Assembly (NCBI RefSeq): GCF_016924665.1
Contig: NZ_JAFFJT010000028.1
Coordinates: 1 to 49,716, forward strand
DNA from: Nocardioides sp. SYSU D00038
GTDB taxonomy: Bacteria > Actinomycetota > Actinomycetes > Propionibacteriales > Nocardioidaceae
Length of the DNA stretch: 49,716 nucleotides
Reading direction: 5' to 3'
Position 1 is the stretch's first letter. Each line of letters starts with the position of its first letter. The notes beneath the pieces were generated by a model. It was not told where the DNA came from and did not search any database. It saw only the letters and a program-made list of their open reading frames with translations. Positions 1 to 7,659 of the stretch are shown one piece after another. The translations under genes were made by a program, and so were the position numbers.

Positions 1-60
1 CCCCCCCGCCCGCCGGCGCCCCCCCGCCCGGCGCGGGGGGGGCGGGGGACTCACCACCCC
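1..60. other. Low-complexity C/G tract downstream of the ATPase gene
   Basis: Runs of C (about 1 to 32) are followed by runs of G (about 34 to 48). The two halves can pair as an extremely GC-rich hairpin, and the G runs could form a quadruplex. It lies downstream of the minus-strand ATPase gene, so it may end transcription. No gene is visible. Homopolymer runs like these are also error-prone in assemblies. Confidence 0.4.
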
Positions 61-63
61 CGC

Positions 64-128
64 CACCCCGGTTAGACAGGGGCCGGGGTGACCGGGTTGT
101 CACCCCGGTTCACCCCGGTCACCCCGGT
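64..128. repeat. Iteron-like CACCCCGGT repeats
   Basis: The 9-mer CACCCCGGT occurs at 64-72, 101-109, 111-119 and 120-128. Two inverted, one-mismatch copies sit at 82-90 and 91-99. The last three direct copies are spaced 9 to 10 bp apart, about one helical turn, as in iterons or clustered operators. They lie just beyond the 3' end of the RepA-like ATPase gene. A replication-origin role is inference. Confidence 0.6.
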
Positions 129-141
129 AGCCGTCGACCGG

Positions 142-1536
142 CTAGTTCTCGACGTTCTGAGGCTCCTCGCCGGACAGATAGTGAGTGTGCTTCTGTCCGA
201 CCTTCACCTGCGCGACGTCTCCCCGAGAAACGAGAGCCCGGATCGCCTGGCGCTTCGCCGCGTCGTCGCCGGTGACGCTGTCGCGAATCTCGTTCGTCCC
301 GCAGCCCGGGTTGGCCGTGATGTACATCGTCACGTCGGCCTCAATCCGAGAGACGGTGGCCTGTTTGCGGCTGCCACCGTCCACGGTCAGGTGCCGGTTC
401 TCCTCGTTGAAGTGAAGCCGGACCTCGCTCTGGTCGACGTCGCGGCCGAACGCCTGGAAGTAGCGCGGGCTGTTCGGGTCGTCGGCGTTCTCCTTCACGA
501 TCTTCCACTTCGCGTCGGGCCAGTCCTCTAGGCGGGAGTCGCCGCGCGACCGTTCGTTGCTGTGGCCCATGTGGTGGACCACGAGCAGTTCCGGAATGGC
601 GCACGCCGTCACGAACTCGTCCAGCGCCTCCAGGAACCGGCCGGCATCCTTGTCTTCCGACAACCCGAGCGCATCGAGCGCCGGACGAAGGCAGTCGAAG
701 ATCGCCACGTCGGCCGGGCCGATGCGTTCAGCCCACTGCTTGCGGACCTCAGGGTCAAGGATGTTGAAGGACGACAGCCGACCCCGCAGCGTCACCACCT
801 CCACCGCGTCGGTGTTGCGGATGCCCTGGTCGCGGAGCCAGCGGCGGATCTGGCTGGGGCTCATCTCGTTGTCGAGCAGGACGACGCGGGCCACAGGCTC
901 CACGGCAAACCGGCCGACGAAGTCGTCGCCGTCGGCCAGGCTGCGGATCAGGTTGCCGGTGAGGGTCGTCTTGCCGGACTTGTTCTGCGCCGCGAGGACG
1001 ATTCGGCCGTCCACCGGCCACAGCCCATCGACCCGGTAGCGGACGTCTTCGTCGGGCTCCTCCAGGAAGGCGGTGAGGCTCACGACGTCGGGCGGCTCCA
1101 CCTTCGTCCCGTTCATCTGGTCGTAGAGACGGTCTGCGGCCTCCCGCTCCAGTCGCTCGTTGAGCCGGTTGAACGCACCGAGCCGCCTGCCGGACGCGAT
1201 GCCGGGGAACAGTGACTCCAGTTGGCTCTCGGCCGACATCTCCGACCGGAGCCTGCGCAGGAGGCGGACCTGGTCGCCCTCCGGACGTGCGAGGGTCCAT
1301 CTGGCAAGGTCGTCAGTGGACACGCCGCCGCGCTCGTCGATCAGGTCGTCGATGAACTCACAGTGGGCCTCTTCCGCGGCGCGCTTGTCCTCGTCCTCCT
1401 CGGCGCGCTCCTGGCTCCGCAGGTAGCGCTCGCCGTTCTCTTTGGCGCGAGCCAAGCGCGCCTCAACCGAATCGTCAGACTGGTCCATCGGTACGGCGGA
1501 GAACACCCGGCGAGCATCGTCGTCAGCGGCGCTCAT
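142..1536 (-). CDS. AAA_25/RepA-like replicative ATPase of the element
   Basis: A 464-residue ATPase, probably the element's DNA helicase or replication initiator. The N-terminal 150 residues are charged and helical. A P-loop follows (AAQNKSGKTTL, about residue 185), then a Walker B-like strand ending IFDCLRP and the conserved VVHHMGHSNERSRGDS segment seen in phage and plasmid RepA-type ATPases. The C-terminal 80 residues look like a winged helix (ADVTMYI...GCGTNEI). The ATG at 1,536 is preferred over an in-frame GTG at 1,551 because a GAGGAG ribosome binding site sits 7 bases before it. The start overlaps the 3' end of the upstream 55-residue gene, so translation is probably coupled. The family is seen in the sequence; the helicase role is by analogy. 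Confidence 0.85.
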   Translation of the reverse strand: MSAADDDARRVFSAVPMDQSDDSVEARLARAKENGERYLRSQERAEEDEDKRAAEEAHCEFIDDLIDERGGVSTDDLARWTLARPEGDQVRLLRRLRSEMSAESQLESLFPGIASGRRLGAFNRLNERLEREAADRLYDQMNGTKVEPPDVVSLTAFLEEPDEDVRYRVDGLWPVDGRIVLAAQNKSGKTTLTGNLIRSLADGDDFVGRFAVEPVARVVLLDNEMSPSQIRRWLRDQGIRNTDAVEVVTLRGRLSSFNILDPEVRKQWAERIGPADVAIFDCLRPALDALGLSEDKDAGRFLEALDEFVTACAIPELLVVHHMGHSNERSRGDSRLEDWPDAKWKIVKENADDPNSPRYFQAFGRDVDQSEVRLHFNEENRHLTVDGGSRKQATVSRIEADVTMYITANPGCGTNEIRDSVTGDDAAKRQAIRALVSRGDVAQVKVGQKHTHYLSGEEPQNVEN

Positions 1537-1690
1537 TCGTCCGCTCCTCACTGGCGAAGTGCTCGGCCAGGGCCGCGAGCCGATCCCGCGCGTGCTTGTC
1601 GGCGTACTTGTCGTCGTGGGCGCGGCGGCGCTCGGCCTGCTTCGCCCGCTTGCGCTCGAAGCCGTTCATATTTTGTCGCTTGCCGCTCAT
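1523..1690 (-). CDS. Small basic protein of the element (55 aa)
   Basis: A short gene of 55 residues beginning MSGKRQNMNGFERKRAKQ, very rich in Lys, Arg and acidic residues and predicted to be one long charged helix. The ATG overlaps the stop of the preceding 39-residue gene (ATGA), and its own stop lies 14 bases inside the ATPase gene, so it sits in a chain of overlapping frames. Coding character is supported by the overlaps and the charged helical composition. Function is unknown; a DNA-binding or replication accessory role is a guess. Confidence 0.6.
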   Translation of the reverse strand: MSGKRQNMNGFERKRAKQAERRRAHDDKYADKHARDRLAALAEHFASEERTNERR

Positions 1691-1806
1691 CCCTGACCAC
1701 CAGGCCGCAGGAGGTGCGCAACCTTCTCCTTCGCGTCTTCTGACAGCGGAGGAAACAGCGCCACAGCCTGAGCGACGGCCTGGTCAAGAGCCGTCGCGGC
1801 GGTCAC
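1687..1806 (-). CDS. Very small protein of the element (39 aa)
   Basis: A 39-residue frame starting at a GTG that overlaps the stop of the upstream gene (GTGA) and ending at a TGA that overlaps the next ATG. The product, starting VTAATALDQAVAQAV and ending HLLRPGGQG, has an amphipathic helix rich in Ala, Val and Leu. No family is recognised. The double four-base overlap on both sides is the main evidence that it is translated. Confidence 0.5.
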   Translation of the reverse strand: MTAATALDQAVAQAVALFPPLSEDAKEKVAHLLRPGGQG

Positions 1807-2042
1807 TTGTGCTCCCCGGCCCGCTTGATCAGTCCGACCAGGTACTCGACCTGGGCGGGGTGAAGCGGTACGGGGTAGGCGTCGAAGGCCTGGCGGATCG
1901 CCTTGTCGATGCGGGCCGTGACCATCTTGCGGCGAGCGGCCTGCTCGGCCTCGGGCTCCGGGGGAGTGGAGCCACGGTAGAGAGCGGCGTACTGATTTCG
2001 AGCGGTGATGGGGTCGACCGGCTCGAACTGCGAGTCAGACAT
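1803..2042 (-). CDS. Hypothetical element protein (79 aa)
   Basis: A 79-residue protein starting MSDSQFEPVDPITARNQYAAL, acidic at the N-terminus, with a helical second half (RKMVTARIDKAIRQAFDAY). It is the first gene of a four-gene overlapping chain leading to the RepA-like ATPase, so the promoter of that chain should lie in 2,043 to 2,387. An AAGG stretch lies 8 to 9 bases before the ATG. No known domain was recognised. Composition and the overlap with the next gene support coding. Confidence 0.65.
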   Translation of the reverse strand: MSDSQFEPVDPITARNQYAALYRGSTPPEPEAEQAARRKMVTARIDKAIRQAFDAYPVPLHPAQVEYLVGLIKRAGEHK

Positions 2043-2387
2043 CGGAGTGCCTTATGAATCCACGGCCTACACCGCCCCTTCCGGGGGCAGTTGGTCCTCT
2101 AGGACCATCCGTCGCCCCTCCGCTGTGGACGACACACCCTCCGACGGACCCGGATCTTCCGGACGCCGGGCCTCACGCGTTCCGGGCGGGGCTTTATCCC
2201 ACTCACCGGGTTACAACCGTTACGGCGCTGACCTTGGTGGAGCCAATCCTAACCGACAGGTGCAGGGTCACTCCCTTCCATTCTCCATCCTCGTAGCGAG
2301 GGTCGAAGCCAGGCCTCGGAGGGCCGAGCAGCCCACGGCCCGGTGGCCCGGCTCTAGGTTGCGAGTTCGGGTGGGAGAGGGGCTGTC
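2043..2387. other. Intergenic region between integrase and the replication-gene chain
   Basis: 345 bases with no convincing gene. It should hold the promoter of the minus-strand chain that starts at 2,042 and any terminator of the integrase gene. A direct repeat GTTAC-N4-GTTAC lies at 2,210 to 2,223 and could be an operator half-site pair. A small hairpin, CTCGG with CCGAG, lies near 2,315 to 2,329. No confident -35/-10 pair was found. Confidence 0.5.
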
Positions 2388-3848
2388 TCAGGCTTTCTCG
2401 GGCGCGATCGTGACTGAGGCGGGGTCGTAGGCGCGCCCGTTGCCAGGGCCGACAGGGTGGATGGTGATGCGCATGCGGAGTAGCCGGATGATGCGCTTCC
2501 TGGTCTCAACGTCGGCAGCGGCCCACGCGTCGGCCACGCCCGCTCCCGCGAACTGCTGCAGGGAGTCGTCGGCGGGCTGGGCGGCGCGGAGCCGGTCGCG
2601 CTCGGTCTGCAACTGCGGGCGCACCTGCGCGGTGATTCGGGAGACCATGTCGTCTGTCCACTCGCCGGACGCGAACCGGTCGGCAGCGACAGCCAGCTTG
2701 GCCTCCAACTCAGCGATGCGAGTGCGAGCGGATTCCGCTGCGACGGGGTCGCCGCCGAGTAGCCGCACGCCGTCTCTCGCGAGGAGGCCGACCACCACGC
2801 GTGACACGTGGTCGTCCACGTCGGCCATGCGCCGCTGCACCTTCATGCACCCGGCACGGGGGCACTTGTACGCGTGCGGGTAGACGCGGGTCTTGCCGGA
2901 CTGCAGTCGGTAAGTGAACTCGTTCGTCCCGACGACGTGCCCGCCGCACTCTCCGCAGTACGCCACCGACGTCAGCAGGTACTTGGGCGCGGTGCCACGG
3001 TTGTTTGACTTCCGCGCCGGATCGGTCAGGAGAGCCACCACGCGGTCGTGCGTCTCTGCGTCGACGATCGGCTCCCACTGGCCGCGGTAGAGCATGGGGG
3101 AGCCCTTGGGCTTGCCGTCCTTGCCGAGCGGCTGGTGTTTGCGCATGCCGTAGTTCCGGTCGCGCAACAGCACGCGGCGGAGCACCTGCGTTGCCCAGGG
3201 CTTGCCCGTGCTGGTCGGGATGCCGCGAGTGTTGAGGTCGTTCGCGATCTTCCACAGGCCCTCGCCGGCAAGCACTCGCTGCACGCACTCCCGCAATACA
3301 GCCGCCTCGGCCTCGTTGACAGTAAGGCGCTGGTCGACACCCTTGCCCTCGATGTTCCAGCCGAACGGACGCGGTCCGTTGTGACGGCCGGACTCCGCGA
3401 GTTCCTGCTGCTTCCGGCGAGCGAGTTCAGCCGTGCGCTCGGCCTCGCCCGCGTCGACGCTTCCCAGGACGCGGGCGTTGAGCCGGCCAGCTGCTGTCGC
3501 GAGGTCGAGCCAGCCCGCCGCAACAGTGAGAAAGCGGGTCCCGGCCTGCTCGTGCAGTTCGATGAGGTCTTCCTGCTCCCGCACCTTCCGAGTCAGCCGG
3601 GAGGTGGAGTAGGCGATCACGACGTCGAGACGACCGGCCTCCGCGTCGTCCAGCATGCGCAGGTAGCCGGGCCTCGGGGTGCGGCTGTTAGTGGAGGCAG
3701 AGATGTCGTTGTCGGAGTAGACCTCAACCACCTGCATGCCCTCCCGCTCGGCGAGCGCCCGGCAGTCCTTCTCCTGCCGGGCGACGCCGAGTTCCCGCCC
3801 CTCCGAGTCGTTGGAGATGCGGGTGTAGATAGCGGCACGCAGACTCAC
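2388..3848 (-). CDS. Large serine integrase (site-specific recombinase)
   Basis: A 486-residue large serine recombinase that would catalyse attP x attB integration of the element. The N-terminal resolvase domain (about 1 to 150) starts VSLRAAIYTRIS with the nucleophile at Ser12. The recombinase domain (about 165 to 280) contains the GPRPFGWNI segment. A zinc ribbon follows, with CGECGG and later YKCPRAGC, and the C-terminal third is helical or coiled-coil (IAELEAKLAV). The GTG at 3,848 is chosen because it gives the standard integrase N-terminus and overlaps the stop of the upstream gene by 4 bases; the open frame further upstream is non-coding shadow. It lies within 1 kb of the element's right boundary, as usual for an integrase. 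Confidence 0.95.
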   Translation of the reverse strand: MSLRAAIYTRISNDSEGRELGVARQEKDCRALAEREGMQVVEVYSDNDISASTNSRTPRPGYLRMLDDAEAGRLDVVIAYSTSRLTRKVREQEDLIELHEQAGTRFLTVAAGWLDLATAAGRLNARVLGSVDAGEAERTAELARRKQQELAESGRHNGPRPFGWNIEGKGVDQRLTVNEAEAAVLRECVQRVLAGEGLWKIANDLNTRGIPTSTGKPWATQVLRRVLLRDRNYGMRKHQPLGKDGKPKGSPMLYRGQWEPIVDAETHDRVVALLTDPARKSNNRGTAPKYLLTSVAYCGECGGHVVGTNEFTYRLQSGKTRVYPHAYKCPRAGCMKVQRRMADVDDHVSRVVVGLLARDGVRLLGGDPVAAESARTRIAELEAKLAVAADRFASGEWTDDMVSRITAQVRPQLQTERDRLRAAQPADDSLQQFAGAGVADAWAAADVETRKRIIRLLRMRITIHPVGPGNGRAYDPASVTIAPEKA

Positions 3849-4609
3849 GCCGAGGCCTTCCGGGCAGCCGCGCCAGCCTTCAGCGCCTCGGGACGGATCG
3901 CCCGGTCCATGTCCTTCGCGAACGGGACGACCGGAGCCTTCTTGGCGCCGGTGACCTCGCGGACGACCGCACCCAGGTAGCCCGCCAGGAACGACCGGTT
4001 CTGGTTGAACTTCTCCATGTCCGTCGCCTCCTTGCGGTCGAGCGTCTTCTGCCACGCCTTCAGTGCGGCGAGGGCCTGCGTCTCAGTCTCGCTCAGGGAA
4101 GCGCTGAGACCAGCCGCGCCCGGCCCGGCGATATGGGTCTGCCGGAGCATGGTCGACACATTCACGGTCCAGGCATCGACCCCGTCCGTGCCCGTCGCGA
4201 TCATCTTGGCGGCGGGGGCGAACACGGTGTTGTAGTTGCCGCGCCAGTCCCGCACCGCGTCCGCCACCTTCTCCGGCTGCTCCACCGGCTCGGCGGGCGA
4301 GTCAGCGGCGGCGGGCTCCTCGGCCCTCGAAGCGGCCTCGACGGGCTGCCCGGGGGCGCGCTCGCTGATGGGGGTGGTCGTGCCGCAGGCCGGGCAGTAG
4401 TCGGCGTCGTACGCCGGGTGCTCCGGGCAGGGCTCCGGCTCGGTGCAGCATTCGCACGCGCCGCAGTGATCGCCGTTGTCGCAGCCGCCGCAGGTCAGGT
4501 CGGCCAGCAGCGCCTCCAGGTCCCCGATCGTCTTGCGCCTAAGAGCAGGCTCCGCGAGGTCGGTGCCGGTTGCAAGGATGCAGGTGATCAGGTCGGACTT
4601 CTTACTCAT
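3845..4609 (-). CDS. Cysteine-rich element protein coupled to the integrase
   Basis: A 254-residue protein of unknown family. Residues 39 to 77 contain a dense array of Cys pairs (CGGC, CGAC, CC, CPEH, CPAC) consistent with one or two zinc knuckles. A Pro/Ala/Glu-rich linker follows (about 80 to 115), then a helical C-terminal domain containing DWRGNYNTVFAPAAKM and SETETQALAALKAWQ. A good GAAGGA ribosome binding site precedes the ATG. Its stop overlaps the integrase start by 4 bases, so both are made from one message that begins almost at the attachment site. A role as integrase accessory or directionality factor is inference from this coupling only. Confidence 0.75.
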   Translation of the reverse strand: MSKKSDLITCILATGTDLAEPALRRKTIGDLEALLADLTCGGCDNGDHCGACECCTEPEPCPEHPAYDADYCPACGTTTPISERAPGQPVEAASRAEEPAAADSPAEPVEQPEKVADAVRDWRGNYNTVFAPAAKMIATGTDGVDAWTVNVSTMLRQTHIAGPGAAGLSASLSETETQALAALKAWQKTLDRKEATDMEKFNQNRSFLAGYLGAVVREVTGAKKAPVVPFAKDMDRAIRPEALKAGAAARKASA

Positions 4610-4639
4610 GTCGGTTCCTTCGGTACGTGGGCCGAAGGT

Positions 4640-4680
4640 GGCGCTACCTCTAGCGTACCTGTGACCCGTCCCGCGTCTTC
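4640..4680. other. Probable element-chromosome junction (att site) inside tadA
   Basis: The TadA reading frame is open only from 4,654, just after an in-frame TAG at 4,651. From about 4,663 the residues DPSRVFVARNGRHEL match the N-terminal part of CpaF/TadA ATPases. The crossover must therefore lie within roughly 4,650 to 4,668. The exact core cannot be set without the other end of the element. Confidence 0.65.
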
Positions 4681-5640
4681 GTCGCCCGCAACGGCCGCCA
4701 CGAGCTCACCAACCTCGTGCTCACCACGGCCCAGGTCGCCGAGCTTGTCGAGCGGATGCTGAAGTCCAGCGGACGCCGGCTCGACCTCAGCACGCCGTTC
4801 GTCGACGCGATGCTCCCCGAGGGCCACCGGCTGCACGTGGTGCTCGAGGGCATCAGCCGCGGCTTCAGCGCGGTCAACATCCGCAAGTTCGTGCTCCGTG
4901 CTGCGCGGCTGCCCGATCTCGTCGAGCTGGGCTCGATCAGCCAGCGGGCGGCGGCGTTCCTCGATGCCTCCGTGCGAGCGGGCCTGAACATCCTGGTCGC
5001 CGGCGGCACCCAAGCGGGCAAGACGACCATGTTGAACTGCCTGGCCGCGGCGATCCCCGGCGGGGAGCGGGTGGTGAGCGCGGAGGAGGTCTTCGAGCTG
5101 CGCTTCCCCCACCCCGACTGGGTGCCGCTGCAGACCCGGCAGGCCGGGCTCGAGGGCACCGGCGGCATCCGGCTGCGCGACCTGGTGAAGGAGAGCCTGC
5201 GAATGCGGCCGAGCCGGCTGATAGTCGGCGAGGTGCGCTCGGAGGAGTGCCTCGACCTGCTGCTCGCCCTCAACGCGGGCCTGCCGGGCATGTGCACCAT
5301 CCACGCCAACAGCGCCCGCGAGGCCCTGGTGAAGGTATGCACGCTGCCGCTGCTCGCCGGCGAGAACATCTCCGCCCGCTTCGTGGTGCCGACGGTCGCG
5401 GCGTCGGTCGACCTGGTGCTCCACCTGGGGCTCGACGAGCACGGCGTACGCCGGGTCAACGAGATCGTGGCGGTGCCGGGCCGGGTGGAGAACGACGTGA
5501 TCGAGACCGAGCCGATCTTCGTCCGCCACGGCGGCGAGCTGCGGCGCACCGGCGGCCTGCCGCCCCGGCTGGAGCAGTACGAGCGGCTCGGCATCGACGT
5601 CCACGGCATCCTGTCGGGCGCACCGCTCCGGAGCGCGTGA
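4654..5640 (+). pseudogene. tadA: TadA/CpaF pilus assembly ATPase, 5' end removed by integration
   Basis: The C-terminal about 328 residues of a TadA/CpaF-family secretion ATPase, which powers assembly of Flp/Tad pili at the inner membrane. Visible parts are the end of the N-terminal domain (DPSRVFVARNGRHEL), the GGTQAGKTTM Walker A, the SRLIVGEVRSEECLDLL Walker B region and the CTIHANSAREAL box. The frame has no start before a GTG at 4,717 that lacks a ribosome binding site, and about 60 to 120 N-terminal residues are missing. The cause is the adjacent serine-integrase element. The downstream tad genes overlap it (ATGA with tadB). Excision would restore the gene. Confidence 0.9.
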
Positions 5641-6491
5641 TGGGCGCGCTCGTCGGCCTCGGCGTCGGGATCGGGCTGCTGCTCGTCTGGTCGGCGTTCA
5701 CCCTGCCGGTCGAGCGCCCCGCGGCTCCCCGCGACGGCTGGGTCCGACGGCTGCTCGCCCACGCCGGCCTGGCCGAGGTCTCGGCGACCGGTTTCGTCCT
5801 GCTGTGCGCGGGATGCGGGGTCGGTGCGGCGTTCGTGATCCAGGCGGTCTCTGGCACGCCGCCGGTGGCGCTCGCGTTCGGCGCGATGGGCGCCTGGACG
5901 CCGGTAGCCGTGGTCTCCGCACGGGCACGCCGCCGCCAGCGCGAGCTCGCCGAGGTCTGGCCCGACGCCGTCGATAACCTCGCGAGCGCCGTGCGCGCCG
6001 GCATGTCGCTGCCCGACGCCCTGGCCGCGCTCGGCGTGCGCGGGCCCGAGGCGCTGCGGCCGGCGTTCGCGGCGTTCGCCCTCGACTACCAGGTCACCGG
6101 CCGATTCACCGACTGCCTCGACCGGCTCAAGGCCACCCTGGCCGACCCCGTGGGCGACCGCGTGGTCGAGGGACTGCGGGTCGCGCGGGAGGTCGGTGGC
6201 GGCGAGCTCGGACGGCTGCTGCGCAACCTGTCGGGCTACCTGCGCGACGACGCCCGCACCCGCAGCGAGCTGGAGTCCCGCCAGGCGTGGACCGTCAACG
6301 GCGCCCGCTTGGCGGTGGCGTCGCCGTGGCTGGTGCTGCTGTTCATGTCCTTCCAGTCCGAGGTGATCCGCCGCTACGCCTCGCCCGGCGGCGTGCTCGT
6401 CCTCGCCGTCGGCGCGGGTCTGTGCCTGGTCGCCTACCGGATGATGATGCGGATCGGGAGGCTCCCCACCGAACGCCGGATCCTGTCGTGA
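5640..6491 (+). CDS. tadB: TadB-like inner membrane pilus assembly protein (T2SSF)
   Basis: A 283-residue type II secretion F-domain membrane protein, the TadB platform partner of TadA. Two N-terminal membrane segments (about 1 to 20 and 45 to 85) precede the cytosolic T2SSF domain, marked by LAEVWPDAVDNLASAVRAGM and GGGELGRLLRNLSGYLRDD, and two further hydrophobic segments close the protein. The ATG overlaps the tadA stop (ATGA) and its own stop overlaps the tadC GTG (GTGA). If tadA is broken this gene may be poorly transcribed, because its promoter would be across the element. Confidence 0.9.
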   Translation: MGALVGLGVGIGLLLVWSAFTLPVERPAAPRDGWVRRLLAHAGLAEVSATGFVLLCAGCGVGAAFVIQAVSGTPPVALAFGAMGAWTPVAVVSARARRRQRELAEVWPDAVDNLASAVRAGMSLPDALAALGVRGPEALRPAFAAFALDYQVTGRFTDCLDRLKATLADPVGDRVVEGLRVAREVGGGELGRLLRNLSGYLRDDARTRSELESRQAWTVNGARLAVASPWLVLLFMSFQSEVIRRYASPGGVLVLAVGAGLCLVAYRMMMRIGRLPTERRILS

Positions 6492-7426
6492 CGCCGGCGC
6501 TGTGGGGCGCGTTCCTCGGGCTCACCGCGGGCGCCGGCGTGCTGCTGGTGGCGAGCCGGGTGCAGGCGATGCGCAAGCCGCGCCTCGCCGACCGGGTGCT
6601 TCCCTACCTGCGCGACGTCACGCCGCTCGGTGCCTCGCCGGTCGCCGCGTCGCCGCGCGCTCCGACGAACGCCGCGGCCGGGGTGTTCGGGCCGTTGCTC
6701 TCGTCGGCCGCCGAGACGGTCGAGCGGGTTCTCGGCGGGGCGGCCTCGGTGCGCCGCCGGCTCCTGCGCGCCAACCTCGACCGCACCGTCCACGAGTTTC
6801 GCATCGAGCAGGTGGTCTGGGGGCTGTGCGGCTTCGGCGTCACCGCGGCCTACTCGCTGGTGAAGGCGCTCACCGACCCCGGTGGGGTGCTGCCCGCGGT
6901 GTTGCTGTGTGCCGTCGGGTTCGTCCTCGGGGTGCTGGCCCGCGACTCCCACCTGACCAGCCAGGTCAAGCTGCGCGAACGCCGCATCCTCGCCGAGTTT
7001 CCCACCGTCGCCGAGCTGCTCGCCCTCGCGGTCGCCGCCGGCGAGAGCCCGGTGGCGGCGCTCGACCGCGTCGTACGACGCAGCGGCGGCGAGCTCTCCG
7101 CCGACCTCGCCCGAGTGCTCGCCGAGGTCCGCACCGGCGAGCCGGTCGCCTCGGCGTTCGACCGGATGGCCGCCGCCTCCGGACTGCCGCTGGTCGCCCG
7201 GTTCGCCCAGGGCATCGCGGTGGCCGTCGAGCGCGGCACCCCGCTCGCCGACGTGCTGCACGCCCAGGCCGCCGACGTCCGCGAGGCCGGGCGCCGCGAG
7301 CTCATCGAGTCCGCGGCACGTCGCGAGGTCTTCATGATGGTGCCGGTGGTGTTCCTCGTGCTGCCGGTGACCGTCCTGTTCGCGTTCTGGCCCGGCGTCG
7401 TCGGGCTCTCCCTGACCACGCCCTAG
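6488..7426 (+). CDS. tadC: TadC-like inner membrane pilus assembly protein (T2SSF)
   Basis: A 312-residue paralogue of TadB with the same T2SSF fold. It has an N-terminal membrane segment, a pair of hydrophobic helices at about 100 to 150, a cytosolic segment beginning LAEFPTVAELLALAVAAGES and a C-terminal hydrophobic helix ending in FWPGVVGL. TadB and TadC are thought to form the inner-membrane platform on which TadA drives pilin extrusion. The GTG start overlaps the tadB stop by 4 bases. About 40 bases separate it from the following pilin-like gene, which has its own ribosome binding site. Confidence 0.9.
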   Translation: MTPALWGAFLGLTAGAGVLLVASRVQAMRKPRLADRVLPYLRDVTPLGASPVAASPRAPTNAAAGVFGPLLSSAAETVERVLGGAASVRRRLLRANLDRTVHEFRIEQVVWGLCGFGVTAAYSLVKALTDPGGVLPAVLLCAVGFVLGVLARDSHLTSQVKLRERRILAEFPTVAELLALAVAAGESPVAALDRVVRRSGGELSADLARVLAEVRTGEPVASAFDRMAAASGLPLVARFAQGIAVAVERGTPLADVLHAQAADVREAGRRELIESAARREVFMMVPVVFLVLPVTVLFAFWPGVVGLSLTTP

Positions 7427-7464
7427 CCACGAACTGCTCCACCACCTCTCGGAAAGGCACCACC

Positions 7465-7659
7465 ATGGAACACCGCCTCACCCTCCTGGTCCGGCTGCAC
7501 ACCGACCTCGCCGGGCCACGCGAGCGCGACGACCGCGGCGACGTGCCGGGGTGGGTGCTCGTGACCGTGATGACCGCCGGACTGGTGATGGTGATCTGGG
7601 GCGTCGCCGAGGACCAGCTCCGCTCGATGCTGACCTCGGCGCTCAACCGGGTGCGGTGA
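7465..7659 (+). CDS. Pilin-like single-span peptide of the Tad locus
   Basis: A 64-residue protein in the position usually held by the Flp prepilin or DUF4244 pilin of actinobacterial tad loci. A charged N-terminus ending RERDDRGDVPGW is followed by one hydrophobic helix (VLVTVMTAGLVMVIWG) and a short amphipathic tail. The usual Gly/xxxxGlu prepilin processing signature is not evident: after the Gly the sequence is DVPGW. GGAAAGG at 7,451 to 7,457 is a clear ribosome binding site. The stop overlaps the next GTG. It is probably the major pilus subunit or a minor one; this rests on position. Confidence 0.7.
   Translation: MEHRLTLLVRLHTDLAGPRERDDRGDVPGWVLVTVMTAGLVMVIWGVAEDQLRSMLTSALNRVR

Larger units (their letters stand above)
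1..4660. mobile_element. Right end of a serine-integrase element inserted in tadA
   Basis: This block reads entirely on the minus strand. It carries a large serine integrase, a cysteine-rich partner, three small genes, a RepA-like ATPase and iteron-like repeats, none of which is a chromosomal housekeeping gene. Its right edge falls inside a tadA reading frame: host-like TadA sequence resumes at about 4,654 with no start codon, directly after a stop. The left edge is outside the window, so cargo and size are unknown. No capsid, terminase or conjugation gene is visible, so it could be a prophage, a phage satellite or a small integrative plasmid. Confidence 0.85.

Noticed and set aside
2054..2430. 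Plus-strand open frames in the integrase-to-replication-gene gap
   Set aside because: Composition is Pro/Arg/Ser-rich with no ribosome binding site or domain, and one runs antisense into the integrase.
4600..4720. tRNA gene as integration target
   Set aside because: No cloverleaf or T-loop sequence was found. The boundary lies in a protein-coding frame, as is usual for large serine integrases.
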